Shown here in pieces: positions 1 to 5,767 of a stretch of DNA of 7,999 nt (positions are counted from its first letter, which is position 1; each line of letters opens with the position of its first letter). Source of the DNA: an uncultured Clostridia bacterium (lineage in GTDB: Bacteria > Bacillota > Clostridia > Oscillospirales > Acutalibacteraceae); assembly GCA_937912045.1 (NCBI GenBank), contig CALDPI010000247.1, positions 1-7,999 on the forward strand, given 5' to 3'. The notes beneath the pieces were generated by a model. It was not told the origin of the DNA, searched no databases, and saw nothing but the letters and a program-made list of their open reading frames with translations. The position numbers were made by a program, and so were the translations under genes.

Positions 1-136
1 GGCCGTCTGCCAAAGCCCCGTTTATGCAAACAAATGCCCAACCCGATTTCACCTTGCGAGAATCGTTGGTGACACCTTTTATATCAACGTTTTCAAATTC
101 TGTTTTCACATTGGGCATAAGTTCTTTTAGTAGCAT
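1..136 (-). CDS. murE: MurE, UDP-N-acetylmuramoyl-peptide ligase, N-terminal part (cut by window edge)
   Basis: Only the first 45 codons are present; the gene runs off the left edge. MurE is the cytoplasmic Mur ligase that adds the third stem-peptide amino acid (meso-diaminopimelate or lysine) to UDP-MurNAc-L-Ala-D-Glu using ATP. The visible part shows the N-terminal UDP-binding signature of the family: D-S-R-K-V at residues 25-29, then G-W-A-F-V and N-G-A-L-A-D-G near residues 32-45. The ATP-binding and amino-acid-selecting regions lie outside, so the substrate cannot be read. The ATG at 136 is preceded by AGAGGTG five bases away. It starts 11 bases after the stop of the penicillin-binding protein gene, so the two are surely co-transcribed. 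The position after the PBP gene is the usual one in Firmicutes dcw clusters. MurF shares the fold, but the order and motif favour MurE. Confidence 0.88.
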   Translation of the reverse strand, partial: MLLKELMPNVKTEFENVDIKGVTNDSRKVKSGWAFVCINGALADG

Positions 137-147
137 TTTTTCACCTC

Positions 148-2418
148 TTAGTTTGTGGCATAGTCTGCCGAGCTGTTATCTCTGAAAAATACTGTAACAA
201 CGGTTCCGTAATCAACCGTGCTGTCTGCGGCAACGCTCTGTGTATAGGCAATTACTGCACCACCAGCGTGAGCGTTTCCTGAAAATTCTACGTTTATTCC
301 TGCATTAATTGCCGCGTCGTTAACCGCCGCCATTGTCATTCCGACAAAGTTGGGCACCTTGGTCTCTGCCTTTTCACTACCTGAAGTATAAAGCACAACC
401 AAGCCGTTTTTACCAACCGTGCTATTAGCGGCAGGCACCTGCTTTTCAACCGTTTCGCCGTCACCAACAACCTTATATGAAAGGCCTGCGCTCTTTATCT
501 GTTGTTTTGCCGACTCGACCGTATCGGAAGCGACGTCAGGCACCGTTACAAAAAGATTTTTAAGCTCTTCTTCACTGTACTGTGGCTCATAACCGAGATA
601 CGGCAATACTTCAGACAAAATTTGTCCACCCACAGGCGCGGAAACAACACTTCCGTAATATCTGCCGCCCTTCGGCTCATCCAACAGCACCAAAACCGCA
701 ATCTCAGGGTTATCCATCGGTGCAATTCCGCAGAAGGAGGATACGTACAAATTATCCTGTCCTGTTGCGTTCATCTGGGCAATTTTCTGTGACGTACCCG
801 TCTTTCCGCCGATTTTATAGCCTGCAACGTATGCATTCTTTGCGCCGCCTGAAATAACGGCATTTTCGAGCATTTCGCGCATTTTTTTGCTTGTTTCTTC
901 GGATATTACCTGGCGCTTTATCGTGGTTGTTGTAGTTGTTTTAACGTTTCCGTCGGCGTCAAGCACCTTTGATACCAAATAAGGTTTTACAAGATATCCG
1001 CCGTTGACGGCCGCCGCAACACCTGTTATTAACTGCACCGGGGTTGTACTAAAGGTCTGACCGAATGAGGAAGACGCCAGTTCAACAGGGCCCATCGCAG
1101 ATTCTGCGTGATATATGGAGCTTACTTCTCCCGGAAGGTCTATTCCCGTTTTCTGCGTAAAGCCGAAGGCCTCAAAATATTTTGAAAATAATTTTCCGCC
1201 GAGCAAGGAGCCCAGGGTTATAAACACAGGGTTGCACGAGTTTGAAATTGCCTGATTCAAGTTTTGAACACCGTGTCCCGAATGCTTATGGCAATTATAA
1301 TGCTGGCCTGCAACAACGATATAACCGGGGCAGTTATACTTGTTATTAAGGTTGGTAACGTTTTCCTCCAAGGCGGCGGAAGCAGTTATTATTTTGAATA
1401 CCGAGCCGGGCTCATATGAGTCCGAAACGGCCTTATTTCGCCACTGCTTATTACGAAGCTCGGTTAGAAGCTTTGAACGTTCCTCCCCCTCAAGCCCCGT
1501 TAAAAGCTCTGCATCACTGTCCGACAGGGTGAACGGTGTGTTGGGGTTGAAGTCACCCTTTATCGCCATTGCAAGAATGGCGCCGGTTTTTACGTTCATG
1601 ACGATTGATACACCGCGGTTTGCAACCAGATTTTCTTCAATCGCGGCGCTCAGATATTTTTCCGCAACGTACTGAATGTATGAATCAATAGTCAGCACGA
1701 GCGAGCTGCCGTTTTCGGCCTTTATAATCTTTTCATAGCTGAACGGCATATTGGCGCCTTGGGCATTTTTGGCCGCAACAACACGACCGGGGACACCGGT
1801 CAGCTCAGAATCATAATAGCTTTCTATTCCGGCAAGGCCCTGATTATCATCGCCGACAAAGCCGAGTACAACAGATGCCAGATTATCGTTGGGATAATAG
1901 CGTTTTGTTGACACGTCAAGTCCGATATAGTTTGAAAGCTTGTAATCGCTGTTATCTGAAATGAACTTTCTGATTTTATCCGCCTCGGGTTTTTCAACCT
2001 TTCTCTTTACAATCACGTAATAGCTTGAGGTCTTTTCCATCTGCTCTTCAAGCGTTTCATACTCTATTTCTAAAATTGACGAAAGATTTTCTGCAATCAG
2101 ATGCTTTACTGTGGATAACTTCGCGGCATCGGTTATTTTTTTGAAGTTGTTGGGCGAAAGATAAACAGTCCAACAGTTTGCGCTGGTGGCAAGTTGATTC
2201 ATATTGACGTCATAAATATCGCCGCGCGGCGCAGTGAGAGTGGTGTCGTAAAGCTGCTGGTCCGACGCCTTGGCCTGATACTCCTCGCCTTTTATTACCA
2301 TAATGTTAAAAAGGCTTGCGCCCGTGACGACGCCCATAACCACTATCATTACGAGCAACACACACAGCATGCGGCGCCACATAACTTTATTAAGTTTATT
2401 ATTAGCTGCCTTTGCCAT
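148..2418 (-). CDS. ftsI: Class B penicillin-binding protein (FtsI/PBP2B/SpoVD family) with two PASTA domains
   Basis: A 756-residue peptidoglycan transpeptidase of the division or spore-cortex type, anchored in the membrane with its catalytic part outside. Numbering from the ATG: cytoplasmic basic start, one transmembrane segment about 17-37, PBP dimerisation domain about 55-215 with the conserved A-P-R-G-D-I-Y near 63-69, transpeptidase domain about 268-605, PASTA domains about 624-681 and 685-744. The three catalytic motifs are intact: SVFK (339-342, acylated serine first), SCN (394-396) and KTGT (539-542). The ATG at 2418 is chosen because GGGGTGA lies five bases upstream. A GTG at 2427 would give three more residues but falls inside that ribosome binding site. 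Bacillus has two such genes here, pbpB (two PASTA) and spoVD (one PASTA), while this cluster has one. Vegetative versus sporulation use cannot be decided from sequence, so the symbol is generic. Confidence 0.93.
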   Translation of the reverse strand: MAKAANNKLNKVMWRRMLCVLLVMIVVMGVVTGASLFNIMVIKGEEYQAKASDQQLYDTTLTAPRGDIYDVNMNQLATSANCWTVYLSPNNFKKITDAAKLSTVKHLIAENLSSILEIEYETLEEQMEKTSSYYVIVKRKVEKPEADKIRKFISDNSDYKLSNYIGLDVSTKRYYPNDNLASVVLGFVGDDNQGLAGIESYYDSELTGVPGRVVAAKNAQGANMPFSYEKIIKAENGSSLVLTIDSYIQYVAEKYLSAAIEENLVANRGVSIVMNVKTGAILAMAIKGDFNPNTPFTLSDSDAELLTGLEGEERSKLLTELRNKQWRNKAVSDSYEPGSVFKIITASAALEENVTNLNNKYNCPGYIVVAGQHYNCHKHSGHGVQNLNQAISNSCNPVFITLGSLLGGKLFSKYFEAFGFTQKTGIDLPGEVSSIYHAESAMGPVELASSSFGQTFSTTPVQLITGVAAAVNGGYLVKPYLVSKVLDADGNVKTTTTTTIKRQVISEETSKKMREMLENAVISGGAKNAYVAGYKIGGKTGTSQKIAQMNATGQDNLYVSSFCGIAPMDNPEIAVLVLLDEPKGGRYYGSVVSAPVGGQILSEVLPYLGYEPQYSEEELKNLFVTVPDVASDTVESAKQQIKSAGLSYKVVGDGETVEKQVPAANSTVGKNGLVVLYTSGSEKAETKVPNFVGMTMAAVNDAAINAGINVEFSGNAHAGGAVIAYTQSVAADSTVDYGTVVTVFFRDNSSADYATN

Positions 2419-2423
2419 GTAAT

Positions 2424-2430
2424 TCACCCC
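2424..2430 (-). promoter_or_regulatory. Ribosome binding site that decides the PBP start
   Basis: On the minus strand GGGGTGA ends five bases before the ATG at 2418. The in-frame GTG at 2425-2427 overlaps this site and has no Shine-Dalgarno sequence at a usable distance, so initiation at 2418 is far more likely. Confidence 0.75.
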
Positions 2431-2513
2431 AAATATGACCTTATATAACGCTCGAAAACGAGAGCCGAAATTTTTTAAACTTCAACCCTCGCATTCAACA
2501 TACATTTTATTAT

Positions 2514-2542
2514 ATTATAATGTAAACGGATTCATAACTCAA
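2514..2542 (-). promoter_or_regulatory. Likely internal sigma-A-type promoter for the PBP gene
   Basis: On the minus strand TTGAGT (2537-2542) and TATAAT (2514-2519) are separated by exactly 17 bases, in the 144-base gap between ftsL and the PBP gene. A second TATAAT overlaps at 2509-2514. A perfect TTGACA at 2543-2548 is 23 bases from the first TATAAT, too far to pair with it. Transcription would start near 2507, giving a leader of about 90 bases. The rest of the gap holds only a weak CTCG/CGAG hairpin and no gene. Confidence 0.55.
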
Positions 2543-2562
2543 TGTCAAAATTATCCCGCCTA

Positions 2563-3021
2563 TCAATCCTTTGCTACCGACAACACTCCGTCCGATGTTA
2601 CCGCGGCATTGCTTTTGTTTGTTTTAATGTATATAACCTGAGATTTATCCATCTTTTTCATGCCGAGCTGAACCGCAGCCTCTTCGATGTTTTTAAAGGA
2701 TATTCTGTTTTCAAGCTCAACATTAAGTCTTGTGTTTTCGCTTTCAAGCTCTGCAATTTCGGTTTTAATATTATTAATGTCGTTATTTACCTCGGTAATT
2801 CTGACTCGCAAAAAGATATTTGCGCAGATTACAGAAAGCACGAAGGCGATAATTGCGACCTTTTTAACGCTTTCTGCTACCACAAGGTTTGCCCTGCGGC
2901 GTGAAGAGGTCTTTTTCTTCTGCGGCATTTTGACAATCTTTGCAGGCTCAGTATTCTTTTTAGGTAAAAACATATCAAAATCATATGCCAGGCTATCATT
3001 ATAATACCTGCTGTTGTCCAT
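2563..3021 (-). CDS. ftsL: FtsL-like septum formation protein
   Basis: A 152-residue bitopic membrane protein of the FtsL/DivIC type, which joins DivIB/FtsQ and DivIC/FtsB to form the trimer that activates the FtsW-PBP septal synthase. Seen in the sequence: a long basic cytoplasmic part (lysine/arginine-rich about 28-54), one transmembrane segment about 55-72, a coiled-coil stretch about 73-106 rich in I, L, E and N, then A-A-V-Q-L-G-M-K-K-M-D near 115-125 followed by Q-V-I-Y-I, the usual end of the FtsL fold. The primary sequence is poorly conserved, so identification rests on topology, that motif and position between rsmH and the PBP gene. The ATG at 3021 has AAAGGGGA nine bases upstream. 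A TTG at 3030 directly abuts this site and is unlikely. It starts 15 bases after rsmH, so the two are one transcript. Confidence 0.85.
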   Translation of the reverse strand: MDNSRYYNDSLAYDFDMFLPKKNTEPAKIVKMPQKKKTSSRRRANLVVAESVKKVAIIAFVLSVICANIFLRVRITEVNNDINNIKTEIAELESENTRLNVELENRISFKNIEEAAVQLGMKKMDKSQVIYIKTNKSNAAVTSDGVLSVAKD

Positions 3022-3036
3022 ACCGCACAATCCCCT

Positions 3037-3969
3037 TTAATCCTTTATTTTTTCCAAAACCCTAAGCTTTGCGCTTCGGCTCCTCTGATTTTCGTTTATT
3101 TCCGCCTCACTCGGTTCAATCGGTTTTTTATACACAAGCTTTGCTCTCGGTGTTTTGTGACAAACACAGACCGGAATATCAGGCGGACAGGTACAGCCTT
3201 TGCACAAATCTAAAAAACTGTGTTTTACAATTCTGTCCTCTAACGAGTGGAAGGTTATTATTGCAAGTCTTCCACCGATAGACAAACGGCTGAATGCCTT
3301 TTCAATCACTTCCGTTATGCAATCGAGCTCACCGTTGACGGCGATACGCAGCGCCTGGAAGCATTTTCTTGATGGGTTTCCGCCGCGCTTATACGCTGCG
3401 GGAACGTTATCGCTTATTATTTTTGCAAGCTGTGCCGTTGTGGCAATCTCGCCGTTTTTTCGCTCCTCCACTATGGCGCTTGCTATTTTATAGGCGAATT
3501 TCTCTTCGCCGTAATCTCTGAAAATTTTTGTGAGTTCCTCTGCCGAGAGAGAATTTACAAGCTCTGCTGCGGTAGTTCCCTCTTTGCTCATTCGCATATC
3601 AAGCGGTGCTTCGCCGTGATATGAAAAGCCGCGGTCAATATTATCAAGCTGATACGATGAAACGCCCAAATCGAGCAATACTCCGTCAACCTTTTGGATG
3701 CCCTGCGAATCAAGCGCCTTGTCAATATCCGAAAAATTGTAATGCAAAACCATTGCACTAAGCCCTTTGAGTCTTTCGGTTGCAACGGCAACGGCATCGG
3801 GGTCGCGGTCAAGAGCAATCAAGCGTCCGTTTGTAAGACGTTTTGCAATCTCTTTTGAATGACCTGCACCACCTGCGGTACCGTCAACGTATATTCCGTC
3901 GGGCTTTATATCAAGTGATTCTATTGATTCTTGGAGCAGAACCGAAATATGTTTAAACTCGTTATTCAT
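3037..3969 (-). CDS. rsmH: RsmH (MraW), 16S rRNA (cytosine1402-N4)-methyltransferase
   Basis: A 310-residue S-adenosylmethionine-dependent enzyme that N4-methylates C1402 of 16S rRNA in the ribosomal P site. Family signatures from the ATG: H-I-S-V-L-L at 8-13, the SAM-binding D-G-T-A-G-G-A-G-H-S at 29-38, D-R-D-P at 54-57, L-D-L-G-V-S-S-Y-Q-L-D at 99-109, N-P-S-R-K at 198-202 and F-H-S-L-E-D-R at 240-246. A cysteine cluster (256, 259, 261, 268, 270) follows. Length fits the family. The frame is open 31 codons further upstream, but that extension lies inside mraZ and lacks homology-like sequence, so ATG 3969 is chosen. The mraZ stop and this ATG are one base apart and no strong Shine-Dalgarno precedes it, suggesting translation by coupled re-initiation. 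Confidence 0.97.
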   Translation of the reverse strand: MNNEFKHISVLLQESIESLDIKPDGIYVDGTAGGAGHSKEIAKRLTNGRLIALDRDPDAVAVATERLKGLSAMVLHYNFSDIDKALDSQGIQKVDGVLLDLGVSSYQLDNIDRGFSYHGEAPLDMRMSKEGTTAAELVNSLSAEELTKIFRDYGEEKFAYKIASAIVEERKNGEIATTAQLAKIISDNVPAAYKRGGNPSRKCFQALRIAVNGELDCITEVIEKAFSRLSIGGRLAIITFHSLEDRIVKHSFLDLCKGCTCPPDIPVCVCHKTPRAKLVYKKPIEPSEAEINENQRSRSAKLRVLEKIKD

Positions 3970-3970
3970 A

Positions 3971-4396
3971 TTAAAAATCAAGCTCTTCCATAACAGCAGC
4001 CATCGCTTCGGGGGTGTACTGCTGTTTTTCTTCTTGCCACAGCTGTGTATTCCAGATTTCAAGGTTGGTCGACATACCTATAATATGTGCATCACTTTGG
4101 AGCTCCGCGTACTCTCTGAGTGAGTTCGGGATGAGTATTCTTCCCTGGGTGTCACATTCAACCGAAAACGCACCTTCATATAAAAAGCGCTTTACGGTGC
4201 TGGACTTTGTGCTGGGCAGCGTGTCTATCTTTGCCACGAGCTTGTCCCACTCGCCGTTGGAATAAACACAAAGGCAACGCTTTCCCGATATGCCGCAGCA
4301 AATCATAAAGCTGTCACCCAGGCTTTCGCGCAGCTTTGAAGGTATGGCAATTCTACCCTTTTTATCTATTGTGTGCTGATAACCACCAAAAAGCAT
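3971..4396 (-). CDS. mraZ: MraZ, transcriptional regulator of the dcw cluster
   Basis: A 141-residue DNA-binding protein made of two tandem SpoVT/AbrB-type (swapped-hairpin) half domains. The paired signatures are clear: D-K-K-G-R-I-A-I-P-S-K-L-R-E at 11-24 and D-T-Q-G-R-I-L-I-P-N-S-L-R-E at 82-95. MraZ proteins form ring oligomers and repress their own dcw operon by binding short direct repeats in the promoter or leader. The ATG at 4396 has a strong GGAGGTGG six bases upstream. It is the first gene of the cluster, one base ahead of rsmH, and the leader carries matching repeats at 4418-4434. Length is normal for the family. Confidence 0.97.
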   Translation of the reverse strand: MLFGGYQHTIDKKGRIAIPSKLRESLGDSFMICCGISGKRCLCVYSNGEWDKLVAKIDTLPSTKSSTVKRFLYEGAFSVECDTQGRILIPNSLREYAELQSDAHIIGMSTNLEIWNTQLWQEEKQQYTPEAMAAVMEELDF

Positions 4397-4417
4397 AGAA
4401 TTCCACCTCCATTTTCA

Positions 4418-4434
4418 CCACTTTATTCCACTTT
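4418..4434 (-). promoter_or_regulatory. MraZ boxes (two AAAGTGG direct repeats)
   Basis: On the minus strand AAAGTGG occurs at 4428-4434 and 4418-4424, exactly one helical turn (10 bases) apart. A degenerate third unit (AAATGGA) follows at 4408-4414, running into the mraZ ribosome binding site. From memory of published work, MraZ of Mollicutes binds AAAGTG-type repeats with this spacing, and E. coli MraZ binds TGGG repeats. The boxes are downstream of the predicted start point (about 4465), so repression would block elongation or translation. Recognition by this MraZ is inferred. Confidence 0.62.
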
Positions 4435-4471
4435 TATGGTTTTTCGTGACACAATTCACCACTACGATTGA

Positions 4472-4500
4472 ATTATAATACACCGAAAACACAAAATCAA
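4472..4500 (-). promoter_or_regulatory. Promoter of the mraZ-rsmH-ftsL operon
   Basis: On the minus strand TTGATT (4495-4500), a 17-base spacer and TATAAT (4472-4477) match sigma-A promoters. Start is predicted near 4465, giving a leader of about 70 bases that contains the MraZ boxes. Confidence 0.68.
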
Positions 4501-4537
4501 CATATTTTTTAAGGTTTTACATATTATTTTTTTAAAA

Positions 4538-4576
4538 TTGTGGTCGATGCAAATCTCAACCACAATATGTTGTGGT
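4538..4576. repeat. Palindrome with three TTGTGGT heptamers between divergent promoters
   Basis: TTGTGGT occurs at 4538-4544 and 4570-4576, with its complement ACCACAA at 4559-4565. The latter two form an 18-base near-perfect palindrome, ACCACAA-TATG-TTGTGGT (4559-4576). The two direct copies are 32 bases apart, about three helical turns. The element sits between the mraZ promoter (minus) and the tRNA-Leu promoter (plus), about 55-60 bases from each. It looks like a dimeric repressor site; the regulator is unknown. The rest of 4501-4630 is AT-rich with no gene. Confidence 0.45.
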
Positions 4577-4631
4577 GTACAGAAAAAATATAAGATTTCG
4601 AAAAAAAATTAAAAATTTTTCATTTTCGTTA

Positions 4632-4660
4632 TTGACACCTGAAGTTTAAAGTGTTATAAT
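4632..4660 (+). promoter_or_regulatory. Consensus promoter of tRNA-Leu
   Basis: TTGACA (4632-4637) and TATAAT (4655-4660) with a 17-base spacer form a perfect sigma-A promoter. The start point would be near 4667, nine bases before the mature tRNA-Leu end. Confidence 0.88.
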
Positions 4661-4675
4661 AGCAAGGCTTGATTC

Positions 4676-4759
4676 GCGAGTGTGCTGGAATAGGCAGACA
4701 GGCACGTTTGAGGGGCGTGTGTCCACGACGTACGGGTTCAAGTCCCGTCACTCGCACCA
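4676..4759 (+). tRNA. tRNA-Leu (anticodon GAG)
   Basis: An 84-base tRNA with encoded CCA. The acceptor GCGAGTG (4676-4682) pairs with CACTCGC (4749-4755), discriminator A and CCA at 4757-4759. The anticodon stem CACGT/GCGTG encloses the loop TTGAGGG with anticodon GAG at 4710-4712, reading CUC and CUU leucine codons. A long variable arm (about 4720-4731) typical of class II tRNAs precedes the T arm ACGGG-TTCAAGT-CCCGT. The A discriminator also suits leucine. Confidence 0.95.
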
Positions 4760-4763
4760 GCAA

Positions 4764-4797
4764 AAAACAAGGACGCCCACAAAGGCGTCCTTGTTTT
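4764..4797 (+). terminator. Hairpin after tRNA-Leu, terminator-like
   Basis: A perfect 14-base stem (4764-4777 with 4784-4797) and a 6-base loop; the GC core GGACGCC/GGCGTCC is followed by TTGTTTT. It resembles an intrinsic terminator, but part of its T stretch is in the stem and A-rich sequence follows. tRNA-Pro begins only 12 bases later without a visible promoter, so termination may be partial or the hairpin may act in processing. Confidence 0.7.
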
Positions 4798-4809
4798 GAA
4801 AAAAGATAA

Positions 4810-4886
4810 CGAGATGTGGCTCAGTTTGGTAGAGCGCTGCGTTCGGGACGCAGAGGCCGCAGGTTCGAATCCTGTCATCTCGACCA
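4810..4886 (+). tRNA. tRNA-Pro (anticodon CGG)
   Basis: A 77-base tRNA with encoded CCA. The acceptor CGAGATG (4810-4816) pairs with CATCTCG (4876-4882), with discriminator A at 4883 and CCA at 4884-4886. The anticodon stem CTGCG/CGCAG encloses TTCGGGA with anticodon CGG at 4844-4846, reading CCG. The T arm is GCAGG-TTCGAAT-CCTGT. No promoter of its own is visible in the 12 bases after the preceding hairpin, so it probably depends on the tRNA-Leu promoter. Its last 21 bases with flank recur at 5133-5153. Confidence 0.95.
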
Positions 4887-4889
4887 AAT
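4869..4889 (+). repeat. tRNA-Pro 3' end repeat, copy 1 (attachment-site-like)
   Basis: Twenty-one bases from the T stem of tRNA-Pro through CCA and AAT. They recur at 5133-5153 with one change (A to G at the discriminator base). Integrases of genomic islands commonly use tRNA 3' ends, and integration leaves such a duplication. Confidence 0.55.
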
Positions 4890-4926
4890 AAAAGGAACCG
4901 ACCTTTATGGTTGGTTCCTTTTATTT
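4886..4926 (+). terminator. Intrinsic terminator after tRNA-Pro
   Basis: An 18-base stem (4886-4903 with 4909-4926, one G-T pair) and a 5-base loop, ending in TTTTATTTTTAT. It overlaps the final base of the CCA. It closes the tRNA transcription unit. Confidence 0.85.
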
Positions 4927-4930
4927 TTAT

Positions 4931-5132
4931 CCGTGCTATAGTAATCAAACTTGTGTACTGCGTTCCGAACGCAGTGAGGGCGCAGGGCAACACACACGAC
5001 CGCCGCCTGTGGCGGATTAAGGGAGTGTTTGTTGGCGCAGCGGTCAAAAGTTGTTGGCGAGTCCTGAGCCGAAAACAACTTTTGGGCACCGCAAGAGGGC
5101 CGCGCAAGGTAACTTTTATTAGAATATTCCCT
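4931..5132. other. GC-rich, hairpin-rich non-coding stretch between the tRNA-Pro end and its duplicate
   Basis: No convincing gene. Bases 4981-5100 are 71/120 G or C, higher than either side. Structures seen: CTGCGTTCCGAACGCAG (4958-4974), an 8-base inverted repeat that is also 15/17 identical to the tRNA-Pro anticodon arm; CCGCC/GGCGG (5000-5004/5011-5015); and a long stem of GCGGT plus AAAAGTTGTT (5040-5055) against AACAACTTTT plus ACCGC (5074-5092). It may be a small multicopy repeat element or the remnant of an insertion. An antisense reading frame spans it but resembles no protein. Confidence 0.5.
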
Positions 5133-5153
5133 ATCCTGTCATCTCGGCCAAAT
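5133..5153 (+). repeat. tRNA-Pro 3' end repeat, copy 2
   Basis: Matches 4869-4889 at 20 of 21 positions, 264 bases downstream and in the same orientation, including the acceptor strand CATCTCG and CCA. No tRNA body precedes it. It ends four bases before the tetR-type stop codon, so it marks the boundary between the tRNA region and the accessory module. Confidence 0.6.
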
Positions 5154-5156
5154 GGA

Positions 5157-5675
5157 TTATCTTCCACGATACTCGCTCTTGAGTACCTCAGCCATTTCCT
5201 CCGGCGATTCTTTGCAGCCGCCTGAGAGCCACAGCTTTATAATAGCATTCAGACCGTTTCTGAAAAATTCGATATGATACATTATATTACTATCTATTTG
5301 TTCTTTTTCTGCTCGCTTTGTATCGTATATTGATATAAGATGTTTGTCGTCATAACACAGCTTGAAATATGTTTTATAAAAAAGCTGATTTTCTTTTATA
5401 TGGGTAAACATCTTGAGCGCACCTGTGCGGTCGTTAAAATAATCATAATCTGCAAACAGGTTGCTAAACTCGTTTTCAAGCTTGACTCTTGTTTTGTCAG
5501 CAAGGTCAAATATATCAACATAGTTCGCATAGAAGGTGCTGCGGTTTAATTCTGTCATTTTAATGATATCAGAAACCGTTATATCCTTAATTTCGCGGGT
5601 TTGCAGCAGTTCTATGAAAGCCTTTTCAATTTTATTTTGTGAATCTCTGCGACGTTTATTATTCTTTACGTTCAT
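5157..5675 (-). CDS. TetR/AcrR-family transcriptional regulator
   Basis: A 172-residue predicted repressor. The N-terminal part has the TetR DNA-binding fold: basic start, helix I-E-K-A-F-I-E-L-L at 16-24, then the helix-turn-helix about 32-51 with I-T-V-S-D-I and the diagnostic N-R-S-T-F-Y-A-N-Y at 44-52. The C-terminal part (to 172) has G-L-N-A-I-I-K-L-W-L-S-G-G-C near 141-154, followed by E-S-P-E-E-M-A, a pattern of one TetR ligand-domain subgroup (TetR_C_7-like, from memory). Ligand unknown. The ATG at 5675 has GGAGA six bases upstream. It is transcribed away from the two membrane genes, and the space between carries paired inverted-repeat arms suitable as operators. It most likely represses itself and the divergent operon. 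Length is slightly short but normal for the subgroup. Confidence 0.88.
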   Translation of the reverse strand: MNVKNNKRRRDSQNKIEKAFIELLQTREIKDITVSDIIKMTELNRSTFYANYVDIFDLADKTRVKLENEFSNLFADYDYFNDRTGALKMFTHIKENQLFYKTYFKLCYDDKHLISIYDTKRAEKEQIDSNIMYHIEFFRNGLNAIIKLWLSGGCKESPEEMAEVLKSEYRGR

Positions 5676-5717
5676 AATTATTCTCCATTATTCCAACACT
5701 TGTTGTTAAATTGTTGA

Positions 5718-5746
5718 TTGTTTTTTGTGGGCAAGGATATTATACT
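5718..5746 (+). promoter_or_regulatory. Promoter of the two-gene membrane operon
   Basis: TTGTTT (5718-5723), 17-base spacer, TATACT (5741-5746); start predicted near 5753. It overlaps the divergent repressor promoter, so the two polymerases would compete. GCAAG/CTTGC (5731-5735/5750-5754) flanks the shared -10 region. Confidence 0.5.
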
Positions 5747-5767
5747 ATTCTTGCAATAAAAACACAA
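5739..5767 (-). promoter_or_regulatory. Promoter of the TetR-family gene
   Basis: On the minus strand TTGTGT (5762-5767), 17-base spacer and TATAAT (5739-5744). The -10 elements of the two divergent promoters share bases 5741-5744, and the -35 overlaps the right inverted-repeat arm. Confidence 0.5.

Noticed and set aside
3588..3818. Minus-strand frame inside rsmH, as well as many plus-strand frames in 502-3493
   Set aside because: All overlap conserved dcw genes in other frames, with no plausible ribosome binding site or domain content.
3970..4062. 31-codon upstream extension of rsmH
   Set aside because: It lies within the mraZ coding region in another frame, and the RsmH signature starts right after the ATG at 3969.
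4748..5167. 139-residue minus-strand reading frame across both tRNA region and GC-rich stretch
   Set aside because: It is antisense to tRNA-Pro and the 3' end of tRNA-Leu; its repeated G-R-D-D-R-I residues are simply the translated complement of the duplicated tRNA 3' end. No domain-like sequence.
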